Both the position numbers and the translations under genes were made by a program. The notes beneath the pieces are model-generated. The model worked only from the letters and a program-made list of their open reading frames with translations, was not told the origin of the DNA and did not search any database. A stretch of 64,000 nucleotides of DNA from Thiofilum flexile DSM 14609 (GTDB lineage Bacteria > Pseudomonadota > Gammaproteobacteria > Thiotrichales > Thiotrichaceae): assembly GCF_000380185.1 (NCBI RefSeq), contig NZ_KB904802.1, forward strand, positions 95,160-159,159, written 5' to 3'. This document shows positions 17,325-28,712 of the stretch, in pieces (position 1 is the stretch's first letter; each line of letters opens with the position of its first letter).

Positions 17325-18245
17325 ATGTTGGGTTGTGCTAGACGTTTGCTAGGTACGAGTTGGATTATTATCCTTTGTTTGCTCAGTATGAGTGGAGCCG
17401 TACATGCCAAGCGCTTAACAGAAATAAAGCAACCTATGCTATGGGTCATTGAAGGAGAAACACCTATCTGGTTATTTGGCACCATTCACTTAGCTGATAA
17501 GCGCCTAGAGAAGCTCCCGCTGGCCGTTAATTTAGCCCTGCGTAGTAGTGATGCGGTCTATACCGAAATTCCTATGGAGTTTGCTGAATTATTAGCGGCT
17601 CGCCAAGCGATGATGAGAACCGATGGCAAGGTATTAAGCCAAGTATTACCTAAACCGCTATTAGCCCGCCTCGATGAACATTTACGTGCCACAAGTGCCT
17701 TTCTGAATGTTAAGTCTTTAGGAAATTTAAAAACTTGGGTGGTATCCACATTAGTTGCCACACCAGATGATTCTACAGGCACTGCCTTAGATATTCAGCT
17801 ATATCATCAAGCGCAAGGACTTAATAAAGAGGTAGGAGGATTAGAAACAGCTTTTGAGCAAATTGGCTATTTTGATCGCTTTAGCGAGGATGAGCAGATT
17901 CGTATGCTGGAGGAGTCTTTAGATGCCTATGAAGCGCGGGATGTTAATGAGTTAATGATGCAATGGTATTTAGCCGGGAATGCGGATAATTTAGTGGAAT
18001 TAATGCAGCAATTATCAGCGCCAAATACCGATCAGACCCTGCAACAGAAATTTGTGCAAATCCTATTAAACGAACGTAATAAAATTATGGCAGATCGCAT
18101 TGATGCGAAATTAAAAGCATACCCTAATACCCAATACTTTTTTGCAGTCGGGGCGGGGCATTTAGGAGGCGCAGAGAGCATCATTCACTTTTTAGAGCAA
18201 AAAGGCTATAAGCTCAAGCGAGTCGGTGTTCCTGCCGTGAACTAG
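17325..18245 (+). CDS. TraB/GumN family protein
   Basis: I choose ATG 17325 because GAGGA lies 9 bases upstream, inside the codons following an alternative ATG at 17310. Residues 1-25 form a signal peptide ending near VHA. The TraB/GumN domain follows with MLWVIEGETPIWLFGTIHLADKRL (the GxxH motif) and, near the C-terminus, FFAVGAGHLGG, the second conserved motif. The family is proposed to be a metal-dependent hydrolase of the Tiki/EreA-like fold. Location should be periplasmic. Substrate unknown. Confidence 0.83.
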   Translation: MLGCARRLLGTSWIIILCLLSMSGAVHAKRLTEIKQPMLWVIEGETPIWLFGTIHLADKRLEKLPLAVNLALRSSDAVYTEIPMEFAELLAARQAMMRTDGKVLSQVLPKPLLARLDEHLRATSAFLNVKSLGNLKTWVVSTLVATPDDSTGTALDIQLYHQAQGLNKEVGGLETAFEQIGYFDRFSEDEQIRMLEESLDAYEARDVNELMMQWYLAGNADNLVELMQQLSAPNTDQTLQQKFVQILLNERNKIMADRIDAKLKAYPNTQYFFAVGAGHLGGAESIIHFLEQKGYKLKRVGVPAVN

Positions 18246-18247
18246 TG

Positions 18248-18757
18248 TTAGCTAACCGGCATCGGTTTTGCCGGTAATAAAAATGGTGTATCGATTGGAT
18301 AAAACTGCGAGGCACATTGGACTAAATTATTAGCCGTCAATGAAGGTACACCATAGACTTCAGTGGTCACATCATAGCGCTGCATCACGCGGCGCAAGAG
18401 TAACTCAAAGTCACCATCACCAGAGGCTAAGACCACAATATCGGTATCGGGTGCCGCTTCCATCACATCTACAGTAATCCCTACATCCCAATCACCTTTG
18501 GCTGAGCCATCACTGCGTTGGATATAGGGTTTGAGCTTCACATTAAAGCCAATGCCCCGAAGAATATTCTGGAATTGTTGTTGTTTATCATCTTCGCGCT
18601 TAATGGCATAGGCATTCGCCTCGACCACATGGCGATTCTGAGTCACTTTAGCCCAAAAACGATTGTAATCAAAATGACGACCGTACGCTTGACGCGTGGT
18701 GTAATAGATGTTTTGCACATCAACAAAAATACTAACTCGCTGCATATTTTTTATCAT
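18248..18757 (-). CDS. NYN domain protein (LabA/DUF88-like)
   Basis: A 169-residue PIN-like nuclease-fold protein. It has VSIFVDVQNIYYTTRQ (first acidic site), KGDWDVGITVDVMEA (central Asp residues), DIVVLASGDGDFELLLRRV (the SGDGDF motif) and YGVPSLTANNLVQCASQFYPID. All acidic positions expected for metal-dependent RNA cleavage are present. It may start instead at an in-frame ATG at 18745, since neither ATG has an ideal ribosome site. It is convergent with the TraB/GumN gene, 2 bases apart. Confidence 0.85.
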   Translation of the reverse strand: MIKNMQRVSIFVDVQNIYYTTRQAYGRHFDYNRFWAKVTQNRHVVEANAYAIKREDDKQQQFQNILRGIGFNVKLKPYIQRSDGSAKGDWDVGITVDVMEAAPDTDIVVLASGDGDFELLLRRVMQRYDVTTEVYGVPSLTANNLVQCASQFYPIDTPFLLPAKPMPVS

Positions 18758-18835
18758 CTACCTTATAAACACTCTATTCAGTAGTCCTCAATAGAGTGTT
18801 GATTAGTGAGCGGTAATAAGCCCTAAAGCAATTAG

Positions 18836-20056
18836 TTAGCGACCTTTATTTGCAGCAATGCGCATCCGTAACGCATTTAGCTTAATGAACCCTTCGGCAT
18901 CTTTTTGATTATAAGCACCACCGTCTTCATCAAAGGTGGCGATTTTAGTGTCAAATAAGCTATCACTTGAGCGGCGGCCAACTACTATGGTATTACCTTT
19001 ATACAACTTCAAACGAACTTCACCATTAACGTGAGCCTGTGAGGCATCAATCATGGTCTGTAACATTTGACGTTCTGGACTCCACCAATAACCATTATAG
19101 ATTAGACTCGCATATTTGGGCATGAGTTCATCTTTTAAATGGGCAACTTCACGATCAAGGGTAATGGATTCAATTGCACGATGCGCTTTCAGCATAATCG
19201 TACCGCCGGGAGTCTCATAACAACCGCGTGACTTCATCCCTACATAACGGTTTTCCACGAGGTCTAAACGCCCAATACCATTTTCACCGCCGAGTTTATT
19301 CAGGCGAGTGAGCATTTCAGCCGGGCTTAAACGTTCGCCGTTTAGGGCTACCGGATCGCCTTTTTCATAGGTGAGATCAATATAGGTGGCTTTATCGGGA
19401 GCTGCTTCAGGGGACACACTCCAGCGCCACATATCTTCTTCGGCTTCTGCCCAAGGCTCTTCTAAAATGCCACCCTCATAGGAGATATGCAGCAGATTAG
19501 CATCCATCGAGTAGGGGGATTTTTTACCTGCTTTTTTGAAATCTACCGGAATTTGGTGCTTTTCAGCATAAGCCATGAGCGAATCACGTGAACCCATATC
19601 CCACTCGCGCCATGGTGCAATCACTTTCACGCCGGGCTTTAGGGCATATGCACCTAACTCAAAACGCACTTGATCATTCCCTTTGCCGGTCGCACCGTGA
19701 GAGATCGCATCGGCTCCAGTTTCATTGGCAATTTCAACTAAACGCTTAGCAATCAGGGGGCGGGCAATCGAGGTGCCTAGTAAATATTCACCTTCATAAA
19801 TGGTATTGGCACGGAACATAGGAAAAACGAAATCGCGTACAAACTCTTCGCGCAAATCATTAATATAAATATTCTCTGGTTTAATACCCATAGCTAGCGC
19901 TTTAGCACGCGCGGGTTCAACTTCTTCACCTTGACCAATGTCAGCAGTGAAAGTGACCACTTCACAGTGATAGTTCTCTTGCAGCCACTTGACAATAATG
20001 GAGGTATCTAAACCACCGGAGTAGGCCAGTACAACCTTACTAATATCTTTTGCCAT
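18836..20056 (-). CDS. argG: Argininosuccinate synthase
   Basis: About 406 residues of normal length. ATG 20056 is preferred over GTG 20059, with AAGG nearby upstream. The ATP pyrophosphatase motif is [12 protein letters not shown]. Further family blocks are [59 protein letters not shown] and [17 protein letters not shown]. It joins citrulline and aspartate using ATP in arginine biosynthesis. It stands alone here; argH is not in the window. Confidence 0.96.
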   Translation of the reverse strand: MAKDISKVVLAYSGGLDTSIIVKWLQENYHCEVVTFTADIGQGEEVEPARAKALAMGIKPENIYINDLREEFVRDFVFPMFRANTIYEGEYLLGTSIARPLIAKRLVEIANETGADAISHGATGKGNDQVRFELGAYALKPGVKVIAPWREWDMGSRDSLMAYAEKHQIPVDFKKAGKKSPYSMDANLLHISYEGGILEEPWAEAEEDMWRWSVSPEAAPDKATYIDLTYEKGDPVALNGERLSPAEMLTRLNKLGGENGIGRLDLVENRYVGMKSRGCYETPGGTIMLKAHRAIESITLDREVAHLKDELMPKYASLIYNGYWWSPERQMLQTMIDASQAHVNGEVRLKLYKGNTIVVGRRSSDSLFDTKIATFDEDGGAYNQKDAEGFIKLNALRMRIAANKGR

Positions 20057-20238
20057 CACAAATACCTTTACTATTCAATTCTGAAAGGCAGGCATTATAT
20101 GCCTCTCAACAGGGTAAATAAACGGTAGCTATAGCCGTAGACGAAATAGAGCGTTTGAATAGCTGGGAATGAAGGGAATGCGGTATAGTTCGTCGCATTA
20201 ATCCACCATGCGAAAAGATCCCTTTAGGAGTATTTAAG

Positions 20239-20742
20239 ATGAATAAGGTATTAGTAAGTTTGTTGATAGCGAGTGTTAGCTCCCTAGGTGTGGCCTACGC
20301 TAAAGTACCCCCTAAACCTATAGCGGCTAATGTCATTAAAGTACATAGTCAGTATGCGCGAGCTGTGCCTCCGGGACAGCCTAATGGTGCTGTATTTATG
20401 ACCCTAGTGAATACTACTTCAACACCGTGGAGTGTTAAATCCGCCAGTAGTCCTGCCGCTAAAGTAACTGAGCTACATATCACCCAAAATCATAATGGTG
20501 TCATGCAAATGCACCAAGTATCAAAAATTGATCTTCCCGCAGCAGGGGAGGTGGTATTAAAGCCCGGTAGTTTGCATATGATGCTGATTGGACTAAAGCA
20601 AGATTTGAAAGTGGGCGAGAAAACCTCGGTCACACTGACCTTTAGTGATAATAGCCAATTAAAACTGGATGTGCCGATTCAAGAGGTCACTCAGCCTATG
20701 AATAATAATCATAGCGGGCATAGTGAGCATCACATGCACTAA
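20239..20742 (+). CDS. PCu(A)C family copper chaperone
   Basis: A 167-residue exported protein. Its signal peptide [21 protein letters not shown] is followed by the PCu(A)C Cu(I)-binding pattern: [17 protein letters not shown], then [17 protein letters not shown], supplying the spaced His and Met ligands. The C-terminus is His-rich ([11 protein letters not shown]), a probable extra metal site. These periplasmic proteins deliver copper to cytochrome oxidase or keep copper homeostasis. GGAG lies upstream of the ATG. Confidence 0.87.
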   Translation: MNKVLVSLLIASVSSLGVAYAKVPPKPIAANVIKVHSQYARAVPPGQPNGAVFMTLVNTTSTPWSVKSASSPAAKVTELHITQNHNGVMQMHQVSKIDLPAAGEVVLKPGSLHMMLIGLKQDLKVGEKTSVTLTFSDNSQLKLDVPIQEVTQPMNNNHSGHSEHHMH

Positions 20743-20792
20743 GTTTTGCATTTGCCGGTAATTCCCTCTATGATGCGCCCTTTACAAACTAT

Positions 20793-20813
20793 GTGATCTG
20801 TCGTATGGATCAC
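20793..20813 (+). promoter_or_regulatory. ThrRS translational operator: tRNA-Thr anticodon-arm mimic
   Basis: A 7-bp stem GTGATCT / GGATCAC (last pair T-G) closes a 7-base loop GTCGTAT. The loop has T at the position of U33 and CGT at positions 34-36 (20802-20804), which is the anticodon of tRNA-Thr(CGU). It ends 4 bases before the GGAG ribosome site of thrS. In E. coli, threonyl-tRNA synthetase binds a similar mimic just upstream of its own ribosome site and represses translation; conservation here is inferred from structure and position. Confidence 0.72.
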
Positions 20814-20828
20814 CACTGGAGCATAATA

Positions 20829-22757
20829 ATGCCTGTCATTACTCTACCCGATGGCAATCAACGCCAATTTGATCAACCGCTTTCCGTTCAAGACATTGCT
20901 AGTAGCATTGCCCCTAGTTTAGGTAAGGCTGCTTTAGCTGCAAAAGTGAATGGTCAGCTCGTCGATACTTCTTATATTGTTGATCAAGATACCCAATTAA
21001 GTATTGTCACTGCTAAAGACCCGGAAGGTGTGGATGTGATTCGTCACTCAACTGCACATCTGATGGCACAAGCAGTGAAGCAATTATTTCCCGATGTACA
21101 AGTCACTATAGGCCCCGTGATTGATAAGGGGTTTTATTATGATTTTGCGACTTCGCACCCTTTTACACCGGAAGATTTAGCAGCGATTGAAAAACGCATG
21201 CAGGACATTGTGCGCCAAAACCTTCCGGTAGAACGTAGTACTATGCCGCGTGATGAGGCGATCCAGTTTTTTGAAAACATGGGCGAGCATTATAAGGCTG
21301 AAATTATTCGTGATATTCCCGCCGGTGAGACGCTATCCCTGTATAAACAAGGTGATTTTATTGATCTCTGTCGCGGCCCTCATGTGCCTAGTACGGGTAA
21401 AATTCAAGCCTTTAAATTAATGAAGGTAGCCGGTGCGTATTGGCGCGGTGATTCTAAAAACGCCATGTTGCAGCGCATTTATGGTACTGCATGGGGCGAT
21501 AAGAAAGAATTAAACGACTACCTCCATATGTTAGAGGAAGCCGAGAAGCGTGATCACCGTAAACTAGGTCGCCAATTAGATTTATTCCATTTTGATGAAA
21601 ATGCTCCCGGCTCGGTATTCTGGCATCCTAAAGGTTGGACTTTATTCCAAACTTTAATCAACTACATGCGTAAGCGCCAAGAGCAAGCCGGTTACACCGA
21701 AATTAATACACCCGATGTCATGGATCGTGCGCTGTGGGAAACATCAGGACACTGGTTTAATTACCGTGAAAATATGTTTACTACCCAAACCGAGGATGAG
21801 CGGGTTTTTGCCCTGAAACCGATGAACTGCCCCGGATGCATGTTAATGTTTGCCCAAGGGTTGCGTAGTTATCGTGATCTGCCCATGCGTATGGCAGAGT
21901 TTGGTAAAGTGCATCGCTACGAGCCTTCCGGGGCGTTACATGGCCTGATGCGCGTGCGTCATTTCACCCAAGACGATGCGCACATCTTCTGTACTGAAAG
22001 TCAAATGGAAGACGAGTGCAAAAAGGTAGTAGGGCTGGTACTCGATATTTATCGCGAGTTTGGGTTTGATAATATCATTATTAAACTCTCTACACGTCCT
22101 GAGAATCGCATTGGTTCGGATGAGACTTGGGATAAATTAGAAAATGCCTTAGCTAGTGCCTTAGATAACTTAGGTATGCCCTATACATTATTCCCCGGTG
22201 AAGGTGCCTTTTATGGCCCTAAATTAGAGTTTGTATTACGTGATGCCATCGGACGTGATTGGCAATGCGGTACTTTACAAGTCGATATGAACTTGCCGGA
22301 ACGTTTTGATTTAGCCTATATTGCAGAAGATAATTCACGTCAACGTCCAGTTATGTTACATCGTGCCTTGTTTGGTTCGCTTGAGCGCTTTGTGGGAATT
22401 TTGATTGAACACTATGAAGGTAAATTCCCGGTTTGGTTAGCGCCAGTGCAGGTTGCGGTGATGAATATTACCGATAGCCAAGCCGATTACGTGCAATTAG
22501 TCGTAGATCAGTTACGTAATGCAGGGATTCGTGTCATTGCTGACTTGAGAAATGAGAAAATAGGCTTTAAAATCCGCGAACGGACTATGCAGCGTATACC
22601 CTATTTGCTGGTAGTTGGTGACCGCGAGGTCGAAACACATACTGTCTCAGTGCGGACACGTAGTGGTGAAGAGTTAGGATCATTATCCCTCGCTGATATA
22701 ACTCAGCGTATCACTCAACAAATAACAAGCCGCACTTTATCATTATTGGAGGATTAG
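20829..22757 (+). CDS. thrS: Threonyl-tRNA synthetase
   Basis: Start ATG 20829 ([14 protein letters not shown], after GGAGCATAATA) gives 642 residues, equal to E. coli ThrS. The frame is open upstream, but that extension overlaps the operator hairpin. The N-terminal TGS domain is followed by the editing-domain motif [16 protein letters not shown]. Further on come the zinc-binding CPGC in [13 protein letters not shown], motif 2 [15 protein letters not shown], motif 3 [21 protein letters not shown] and an anticodon-binding C-terminus. It heads the thrS-infC-rpmI-rplT block. Confidence 0.97.
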   Translation: MPVITLPDGNQRQFDQPLSVQDIASSIAPSLGKAALAAKVNGQLVDTSYIVDQDTQLSIVTAKDPEGVDVIRHSTAHLMAQAVKQLFPDVQVTIGPVIDKGFYYDFATSHPFTPEDLAAIEKRMQDIVRQNLPVERSTMPRDEAIQFFENMGEHYKAEIIRDIPAGETLSLYKQGDFIDLCRGPHVPSTGKIQAFKLMKVAGAYWRGDSKNAMLQRIYGTAWGDKKELNDYLHMLEEAEKRDHRKLGRQLDLFHFDENAPGSVFWHPKGWTLFQTLINYMRKRQEQAGYTEINTPDVMDRALWETSGHWFNYRENMFTTQTEDERVFALKPMNCPGCMLMFAQGLRSYRDLPMRMAEFGKVHRYEPSGALHGLMRVRHFTQDDAHIFCTESQMEDECKKVVGLVLDIYREFGFDNIIIKLSTRPENRIGSDETWDKLENALASALDNLGMPYTLFPGEGAFYGPKLEFVLRDAIGRDWQCGTLQVDMNLPERFDLAYIAEDNSRQRPVMLHRALFGSLERFVGILIEHYEGKFPVWLAPVQVAVMNITDSQADYVQLVVDQLRNAGIRVIADLRNEKIGFKIRERTMQRIPYLLVVGDREVETHTVSVRTRSGEELGSLSLADITQRITQQITSRTLSLLED

Positions 22758-22763
22758 CCCATA

Positions 22764-23357
22764 ATTGCCGAAAAAGAACACCGCATAAACGGTGATATTA
22801 ATATCCCGAAAATTCGTTTAATTGATGCGGACGGTGAGAATAAAGGCGTCGTATCCACGCGTGATGCGTTGGCTATGGCTTATGAAGCGGAATTAGATCT
22901 GGTGGAGATTGTGCCTAATGCCAAACCGCCGGTCTGTCGGATCATGGATTACGGCAAATTCCGCTTTGATGAGAGCAAGAAAGCTAGTATTGCTCGCAAA
23001 AAGCAAAAACAAGTGCAAGTCAAAGAAATCAAATTGCGTCCGGGCACTGACGATGGGGATTATAACATTAAGCTACGTAAGCTGATGGAATTCCTTGAAG
23101 AGGGTGATAAAACTAAAATCACTCTCCGGTTCCGTGGACGTGAAATGGCACATCGTGACATTGGCTTGCAAGTGTTAAAGCGTATTGAAGCAGATTTAAT
23201 CGACTATGGTGTCGTTGAGCAGTTCCCTAAGCTCGAAGGTCGCCAAATGGTGATGGTGTTAGCACCTAAGAAAAAGCCTCAGTCGAGCACAGGGGGTGGA
23301 AACAATACGCCACCTAGTACGAATGGTGCGCCTGCAGGTACTACACCCTCTGCTTAG
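22764..23357 (+). CDS. infC: Translation initiation factor IF-3 (ATT start)
   Basis: There is no ATG, GTG or TTG at the proper N-terminus. The conserved sequence [20 protein letters not shown] is read from ATT at 22764, with GGAGG at 22748-22752; an adjacent ATA at 22761 is an alternative. IF-3 proofreads initiation codons, and a rare start lets it repress its own mRNA, as known in E. coli infC (ATT). The protein has both IF-3 domains ([50 protein letters not shown]) and an added Gly/Asn/Thr-rich tail of about 20 residues. Confidence 0.93.
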   Translation: MAEKEHRINGDINIPKIRLIDADGENKGVVSTRDALAMAYEAELDLVEIVPNAKPPVCRIMDYGKFRFDESKKASIARKKQKQVQVKEIKLRPGTDDGDYNIKLRKLMEFLEEGDKTKITLRFRGREMAHRDIGLQVLKRIEADLIDYGVVEQFPKLEGRQMVMVLAPKKKPQSSTGGGNNTPPSTNGAPAGTTPSA

Positions 23358-23365
23358 TTAGTTGT

Positions 23366-23398
23366 CATTCTGTTGAGGTTAGGCACTCTCGCAGAATG
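23366..23398 (+). promoter_or_regulatory. Inverted repeat in rpmI leader, possible L20 control site
   Basis: CATTCTG (23366-23372) can pair with CAGAATG (23392-23398) in the 71-base infC-rpmI gap. In E. coli ribosomal protein L20 represses rpmI-rplT translation through RNA structures here. The present stem is short and I could not confirm the L20-specific motif. Confidence 0.3.
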
Positions 23399-23428
23399 TT
23401 GTTAGTCTCTCTTATTTAGGAGTTAAAG

Positions 23429-23629
23429 ATGCCTAAGATGAAATCGCATAGCGGGGCGTCTAAACGTTTCCGCAAATCAGCCAATGGCACGTTTAAACGT
23501 AAGCAATCTCATATGCGCCATATTTTGACCAAAAAGTCAACAAAGCGTAAACGTCAATTACGAGTAGGTGTGGATCGTGTACACGAATCCGATCAAAAAA
23601 TGGTTGACCGCTTATTACCTTACGCTTAG
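23429..23629 (+). CDS. rpmI: 50S ribosomal protein L35
   Basis: A 66-residue very basic protein beginning [20 protein letters not shown] with [23 protein letters not shown], the L35 signature. TAGGAG precedes the ATG. It lies between infC and rplT as in other gammaproteobacteria and is 14 bases from rplT. Confidence 0.97.
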   Translation: MPKMKSHSGASKRFRKSANGTFKRKQSHMRHILTKKSTKRKRQLRVGVDRVHESDQKMVDRLLPYA

Positions 23630-23643
23630 GGAGTATTTGAGAA

Positions 23644-24003
23644 ATGGCAAGAGTTAAACGTGGTGTACAGGCTGGAGCCCGTCACAAGAAAATCATGAAA
23701 AAGGCTAAAGGTTATTATGGTAACCGTAGCCGTTCTTATCGCTCAGCTCACCAAGCGGTGATCAAAGCGGGTCAATATGCTTACCGTGACCGTCGTCAGA
23801 AAAAACGTCAATTCCGTGCACTATGGATTGTACGTATTAATGCCGCTGCACGGTTATATGATCTGTCTTATAGCCGTTTCATTAATGGCTTAACTAAAGC
23901 AGGTATTAAAGTTGACCGTAAAGTGATGGCTGATTTAGCAGTCCATGACATTGCTGCATTTGGACAATTAGCGGAAAAAGCAAAGGCTGCCTTGGCTGCT
24001 TAA
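23644..24003 (+). CDS. rplT: 50S ribosomal protein L20
   Basis: A 119-residue basic protein of normal length with [33 protein letters not shown] and [30 protein letters not shown]20 is needed early in 50S assembly and often autoregulates rpmI-rplT. A GGGAGTATTTGA leader gives its ribosome site. A terminator hairpin follows. Confidence 0.97.
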   Translation: MARVKRGVQAGARHKKIMKKAKGYYGNRSRSYRSAHQAVIKAGQYAYRDRRQKKRQFRALWIVRINAAARLYDLSYSRFINGLTKAGIKVDRKVMADLAVHDIAAFGQLAEKAKAALAA

Positions 24004-24033
24004 TCTTTTGCTAATTGAACAGTGAAAGTCTTG

Positions 24034-24071
24034 AGCGGGGAAGGTTTATCGCCTTTCCCGCTTTTTGTTTT
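24034..24071 (+). terminator. Terminator or attenuator between rplT and pheS
   Basis: AGCGGGGAAGG / CCTTTCCCGCT forms an 11-bp stem (one G-T pair) followed by TTTTGTTTT. Its position matches the pheST attenuator of E. coli, but the 88-base gap has no Phe-rich leader peptide, so classical translation-coupled attenuation is not supported. It may simply reduce readthrough from the ribosomal-protein genes. Confidence 0.75.
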
Positions 24072-24079
24072 CAAACTAG

Positions 24080-25111
<1,032 letters not shown>

Positions 25112-25126
25112 TCCGAGGTCGTTACC

Positions 25127-27511
25127 ATGAAAGTCAGTGAGTCTTGGTTACGCGAGTGGTGTAACCCGTCCCTAGCCTTGGATGCATTGGGACATCAATT
25201 AACGATGGCAGGTTGTGAAGTTGAGGGTGTCGAGCCTGTTGCAACCGCCTTCTCTGGTATTGTGGTGGCTGAAGTCTTAACTGTGACTAAGCACCCCGAT
25301 GCCGACAAGCTTAATGTCTGTACGGTGTCTTATGGTACGGATGAGGTGCTGCAAATTGTGTGCGGTGCGCCGAATGTGCGTGCGGGTATGAAAGCACCTT
25401 TAGCCCTCATCGGGGCTAAATTACCTATGCCGGATGGTAGTACACTCACCATTAAAAAGGGCAAATTACGCGGTGTTGAATCCCAAGGGATGCTGTGCTC
25501 AGCCGCAGAAATGGGGATGAGTGATAAATCTGATGGCTTATTAGATCTGCCAGCGGATGCGCCCGTAGGTACGCCACTACGTGAATATTTAAAGCTAGAT
25601 GATCAAGTCTTAGAACTAAATATCACCCCTAATCGTGGCGATTGTTTGAGTATTGCGGGAGTAGCGCGTGAAGCCAGTTTGCTCACCAGCGCCCCACTAG
25701 TACCACCTGCTATTCCTACTATTGCGGCGAGTACTCAGGATACCTTTAAAGTCACAATAGCGGCTACAGAGGCTTGTCCACGCTATGCAGGTCGCGTGGT
25801 TCGCGGGGTAAACGCCAAAGCTAGTACTCCACTTTGGATGAAAGAAAAGTTACGTCGCCAAGGTCTGCGGAGTATTGCCCCCTTAGTGGATATCACGAAC
25901 TATGTGCTGATTGAATTAGGGCAACCTATGCATGCCTTTGATCTCAATCAGCTACAAGGCGAGATTACGGTACGACTCGCCCACAATGGTGAGCAGATTA
26001 CATTGCTCGATGGGCAATCTATTGAATTAAAAGATAATACCTTATTGATTACCGATCAGGCTGGTGCGGTGGCAATCGCGGGTATTATGGGTGGGCAGCG
26101 TACTGCGGTCAGTTTAGAGACTACGGATCTATTTCTAGAAAGTGCGCATTTTGCACCATCTGCGATTGCCGGTCGAGCGCGTCAATATGGTTTGCAAACC
26201 GATGCGTCCTATCGCTATGAGCGCGGAGTGGCTGCTGATTTGTGTGTGCAAGCATTAGAGCGGGCTACACAATTAGTACTAGAGATTTGTGGCGGTCAAG
26301 CAGGGCCTATTGTTGATAATGTAGCAGAGGCATCCGCCTTAACTAAGCGCAGTGTCACACTACGGGCAGCGCGTATTAAGCGTGTGCTCGGTATTACCTT
26401 AGAGCACGCGGAAGTTAAAGCCTTATTAGAGCGTCTAGGTTGTGAAGTGACTGATACAGCCGAGGGGTGGCAAGTATTAGTACCCTTAGCGCGTTTTGAT
26501 ATTACCATCGAAGAGGATCTGCTGGAGGAAGTCGCGCGTGTGTATGGCTATGATGCGATTCCTGCGGTCATGCGTCCCTTAACGCCTATGCTGCATTTGC
26601 CTTCACAAGAGTCGGTTAGATTAGAGCAGTTACGCGCTCCTTTAATCGCACGCGGCTATCAAGAAGCGGTTACTTTCAGTTTTGTGGATGAAGCGATTGA
26701 AGAGCAATTGAGTCCGGGTATAGACCGTATTCGTCTACTGAATCCACTGTCGGCAGAACTAGGCCTGATGCGTAGTACCTTATGGTCGGGACTACTGCGG
26801 GCGGTGAGTTATAACCTCAATCGGCAGCAAACTCGTGTGCGCTTATTTGAGGTAGGGGCTGCGTTTAGTTTAGAAGAGGGTCAGTTACAACAACGGCGTA
26901 AAATCGCGGGTGTGGTAACAGGATTCAATGAGCCAGAGCAATGGGCAGCGCCTAAGCGTAAGGTTGATTTTTTTGATATAAAAGGTGATGTCGAAGCGAT
27001 TTTAGCAGCCGTTTCGGGTGAAACCTTTTACTTTATCCCCGTCGTACATGCCGCACTCCATCCGGGGCAATGCGCCCAAATTGCGACTAAAGAGCAAGTG
27101 GTGGGTTGGGTCGGTGCCTTGCATCCCCAGTTAGAGAGTACTTTAGGTTTAGATCAATCGGTGTTCTTATTTGAGCTAGACTTAGCGTACTTACAAAAGG
27201 CTCGTGTGCCTCACTATACGGCGGTTTCTAAGTTCCCTGCGCTGCGTCGTGATCTATCCTTAGTAATGGATAGTCATGTATTGGCACAATCCTTAGAACG
27301 TATAATTGCCAACGTTGCCCCACCACAGGTAGTAAGTTGGACTATTTTTGATATTTACACCGGACAAGGTGTTGAATTAGGTAAAAAAAGTGTTGCTTTA
27401 AACTTGATTATTCAGGACGCTTCTCGCACTCTTGAGGACTCGGAAGTCAATACTATCGTCGCAACCGTAGTAGCCGCCTTAGAAGCAGAAACCGGGGCTA
27501 CCTTACGTTAA
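25127..27511 (+). CDS. pheT: Phenylalanyl-tRNA synthetase beta subunit
   Basis: A 794-residue protein of normal length. It has an EMAP-like tRNA-binding domain (about 40-150, [20 protein letters not shown]), B3/B4 editing domain (about 210-380, [20 protein letters not shown] nearby), B5 DNA-binding-like fold (about 400-470), the inactive catalytic-like module and a C-terminal FDX-ACB domain ([19 protein letters not shown]). It completes the alpha2-beta2 enzyme. Confidence 0.97.
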   Translation: MKVSESWLREWCNPSLALDALGHQLTMAGCEVEGVEPVATAFSGIVVAEVLTVTKHPDADKLNVCTVSYGTDEVLQIVCGAPNVRAGMKAPLALIGAKLPMPDGSTLTIKKGKLRGVESQGMLCSAAEMGMSDKSDGLLDLPADAPVGTPLREYLKLDDQVLELNITPNRGDCLSIAGVAREASLLTSAPLVPPAIPTIAASTQDTFKVTIAATEACPRYAGRVVRGVNAKASTPLWMKEKLRRQGLRSIAPLVDITNYVLIELGQPMHAFDLNQLQGEITVRLAHNGEQITLLDGQSIELKDNTLLITDQAGAVAIAGIMGGQRTAVSLETTDLFLESAHFAPSAIAGRARQYGLQTDASYRYERGVAADLCVQALERATQLVLEICGGQAGPIVDNVAEASALTKRSVTLRAARIKRVLGITLEHAEVKALLERLGCEVTDTAEGWQVLVPLARFDITIEEDLLEEVARVYGYDAIPAVMRPLTPMLHLPSQESVRLEQLRAPLIARGYQEAVTFSFVDEAIEEQLSPGIDRIRLLNPLSAELGLMRSTLWSGLLRAVSYNLNRQQTRVRLFEVGAAFSLEEGQLQQRRKIAGVVTGFNEPEQWAAPKRKVDFFDIKGDVEAILAAVSGETFYFIPVVHAALHPGQCAQIATKEQVVGWVGALHPQLESTLGLDQSVFLFELDLAYLQKARVPHYTAVSKFPALRRDLSLVMDSHVLAQSLERIIANVAPPQVVSWTIFDIYTGQGVELGKKSVALNLIIQDASRTLEDSEVNTIVATVVAALEAETGATLR

Positions 27512-27528
27512 AAAGGAGATTAATAGAA

Positions 27529-27834
27529 ATGGCGACTTTGACCAAAGCTGATATGGTTGAACAATTATATGAAGAATTGGGTTTAAACAAACGTGAGGCT
27601 AAAGATCTGGTGGAATTATTTTTTGAGGAAATCCGCCAAGCACTAGGGGAGGGGCGTAATGTGAAATTATCAGGTTTTGGTAATTTTATGTTACGGGATA
27701 AAACTCAGCGTCCGGGACGTAACCCCAAAACAGGCGAGGAAATTCCCGTGTCTGCGCGGCGCGTGGTGACTTTCCGTCCGGGACAAAAACTTAAACAACG
27801 TGTGGAAGCCTATGCAGGAAGCATTGATTCCTAA
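27529..27834 (+). CDS. ihfA: Integration host factor alpha subunit
   Basis: A 101-residue HU/IHF-fold protein directly after pheT, the standard gammaproteobacterial position. Recognisable parts are [73 protein letters not shown] with the intercalating Pro of [17 protein letters not shown] lies upstream. It bends DNA as a heterodimer with IhfB and overlaps the following merR-type gene. Confidence 0.96.
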   Translation: MATLTKADMVEQLYEELGLNKREAKDLVELFFEEIRQALGEGRNVKLSGFGNFMLRDKTQRPGRNPKTGEEIPVSARRVVTFRPGQKLKQRVEAYAGSIDS

Positions 27835-28246
27835 TGCACAACTACCTGAAATCCCCAATAAGCGTTACTTCACCATTGGTGAGGTAAGCCACCTGTGTAG
27901 CGTTAAGGCTCATGTCTTACGCTACTGGGAACAAGAATTCCCCACTCTAAAACCCATGAAGCGGCGTGGTAATCGGCGTTATTATCAGCGCTCTGATGTG
28001 TTGATGATACGGCGTATTCGCGCCTTATTGTATGAGCAAGGTTATACGATTAGTGGTGCGCGTCAGCAATTGTTAGAGAGTGCTGTACCCGCACAACCCC
28101 TGATTTCTATAGTAGAAAAACTGGCTAGCATTGAGGTCGTTAAAGTATCTCAAACCCCTAAGGTATTGAGGCCTTTTCCAGACGGTTTAGATTTAGAGCA
28201 GTTAATTCGTCAATTAGAGGCCGCCGTGAAGGTATTACGTCCTTAA
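27812..28246 (+). CDS. MerR family transcriptional regulator
   Basis: A 144-residue protein with an N-terminal MerR domain: [72 protein letters not shown] MerR gene of this kind follows ihfA in many gammaproteobacteria. ATG 27812 lies inside ihfA, overlapping it by 23 bases; GTG 27800 is possible. There is no Cys-based metal site, so it is not a metal sensor. Target and ligand are unknown. Confidence 0.87.
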   Translation: MQEALIPNAQLPEIPNKRYFTIGEVSHLCSVKAHVLRYWEQEFPTLKPMKRRGNRRYYQRSDVLMIRRIRALLYEQGYTISGARQQLLESAVPAQPLISIVEKLASIEVVKVSQTPKVLRPFPDGLDLEQLIRQLEAAVKVLRP

Positions 28247-28271
28247 CCTTGGGTTTTTTAAACAATAACTC

Positions 28272-28300
28272 TTGTACTTTGGGGAGAGTTAGGGTATCTT
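28272..28300 (+). promoter_or_regulatory. Predicted promoter of tRNA-Pro
   Basis: TTGTAC (28272-28277) and TATCTT (28295-28300) are separated by 17 bp. They are followed by a GC-rich discriminator-like GTGCGCC, as expected of a stable-RNA promoter. The tRNA begins 15 bases after the -10 element. Confidence 0.45.
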
Positions 28301-28315
28301 GTGCGCCTCTTCGGT

Positions 28316-28392
<77 letters not shown>

Positions 28393-28407
28393 TTTGTCTT
28401 CTTGATG

Positions 28408-28460
28408 TTATTATCCTTTCTCTAAAATCGTATTTTTTAGGGATTCTATAAGGATAATAA
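28408..28460. repeat. Nested inverted repeat after tRNA-Pro
   Basis: Perfect 11-bp arms TTATTATCCTT (28408-28418) and AAGGATAATAA (28450-28460) enclose an inner CTAAAA / TTTTAG stem. It could end the tRNA transcript or be a remnant of a small element. The stretch 28461-28712 shows no gene. Confidence 0.5.
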
Positions 28461-28712
28461 ATGATTCAACCTTACTTCCTTCATACTCTTAATAAGCTAT
28501 ATTAGTTGGGTGAGTTGTTCATAGAGCGCGAAGCTCGATCCGTCTGCTTTCCATCATTTCACCCTCAATGAATAGGCTGTCAACGGTCTCTTCTACATTG
28601 GGTGTTAGCGATATGCTTCGCTATAGTCCCCTATCTGGTTCATCCCCACGTATCTATTTTTATAGCATGTTATATTCACTTGGATTCATTCTATTTGATG
28701 CAGGAGAGAAGC

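Noticed and set aside
28408..28460. CRISPR repeat or riboswitch around the tRNA-Pro downstream inverted repeat
   Set aside because: Only one copy exists in the window and no riboswitch consensus is visible; a terminator or element remnant is enough.
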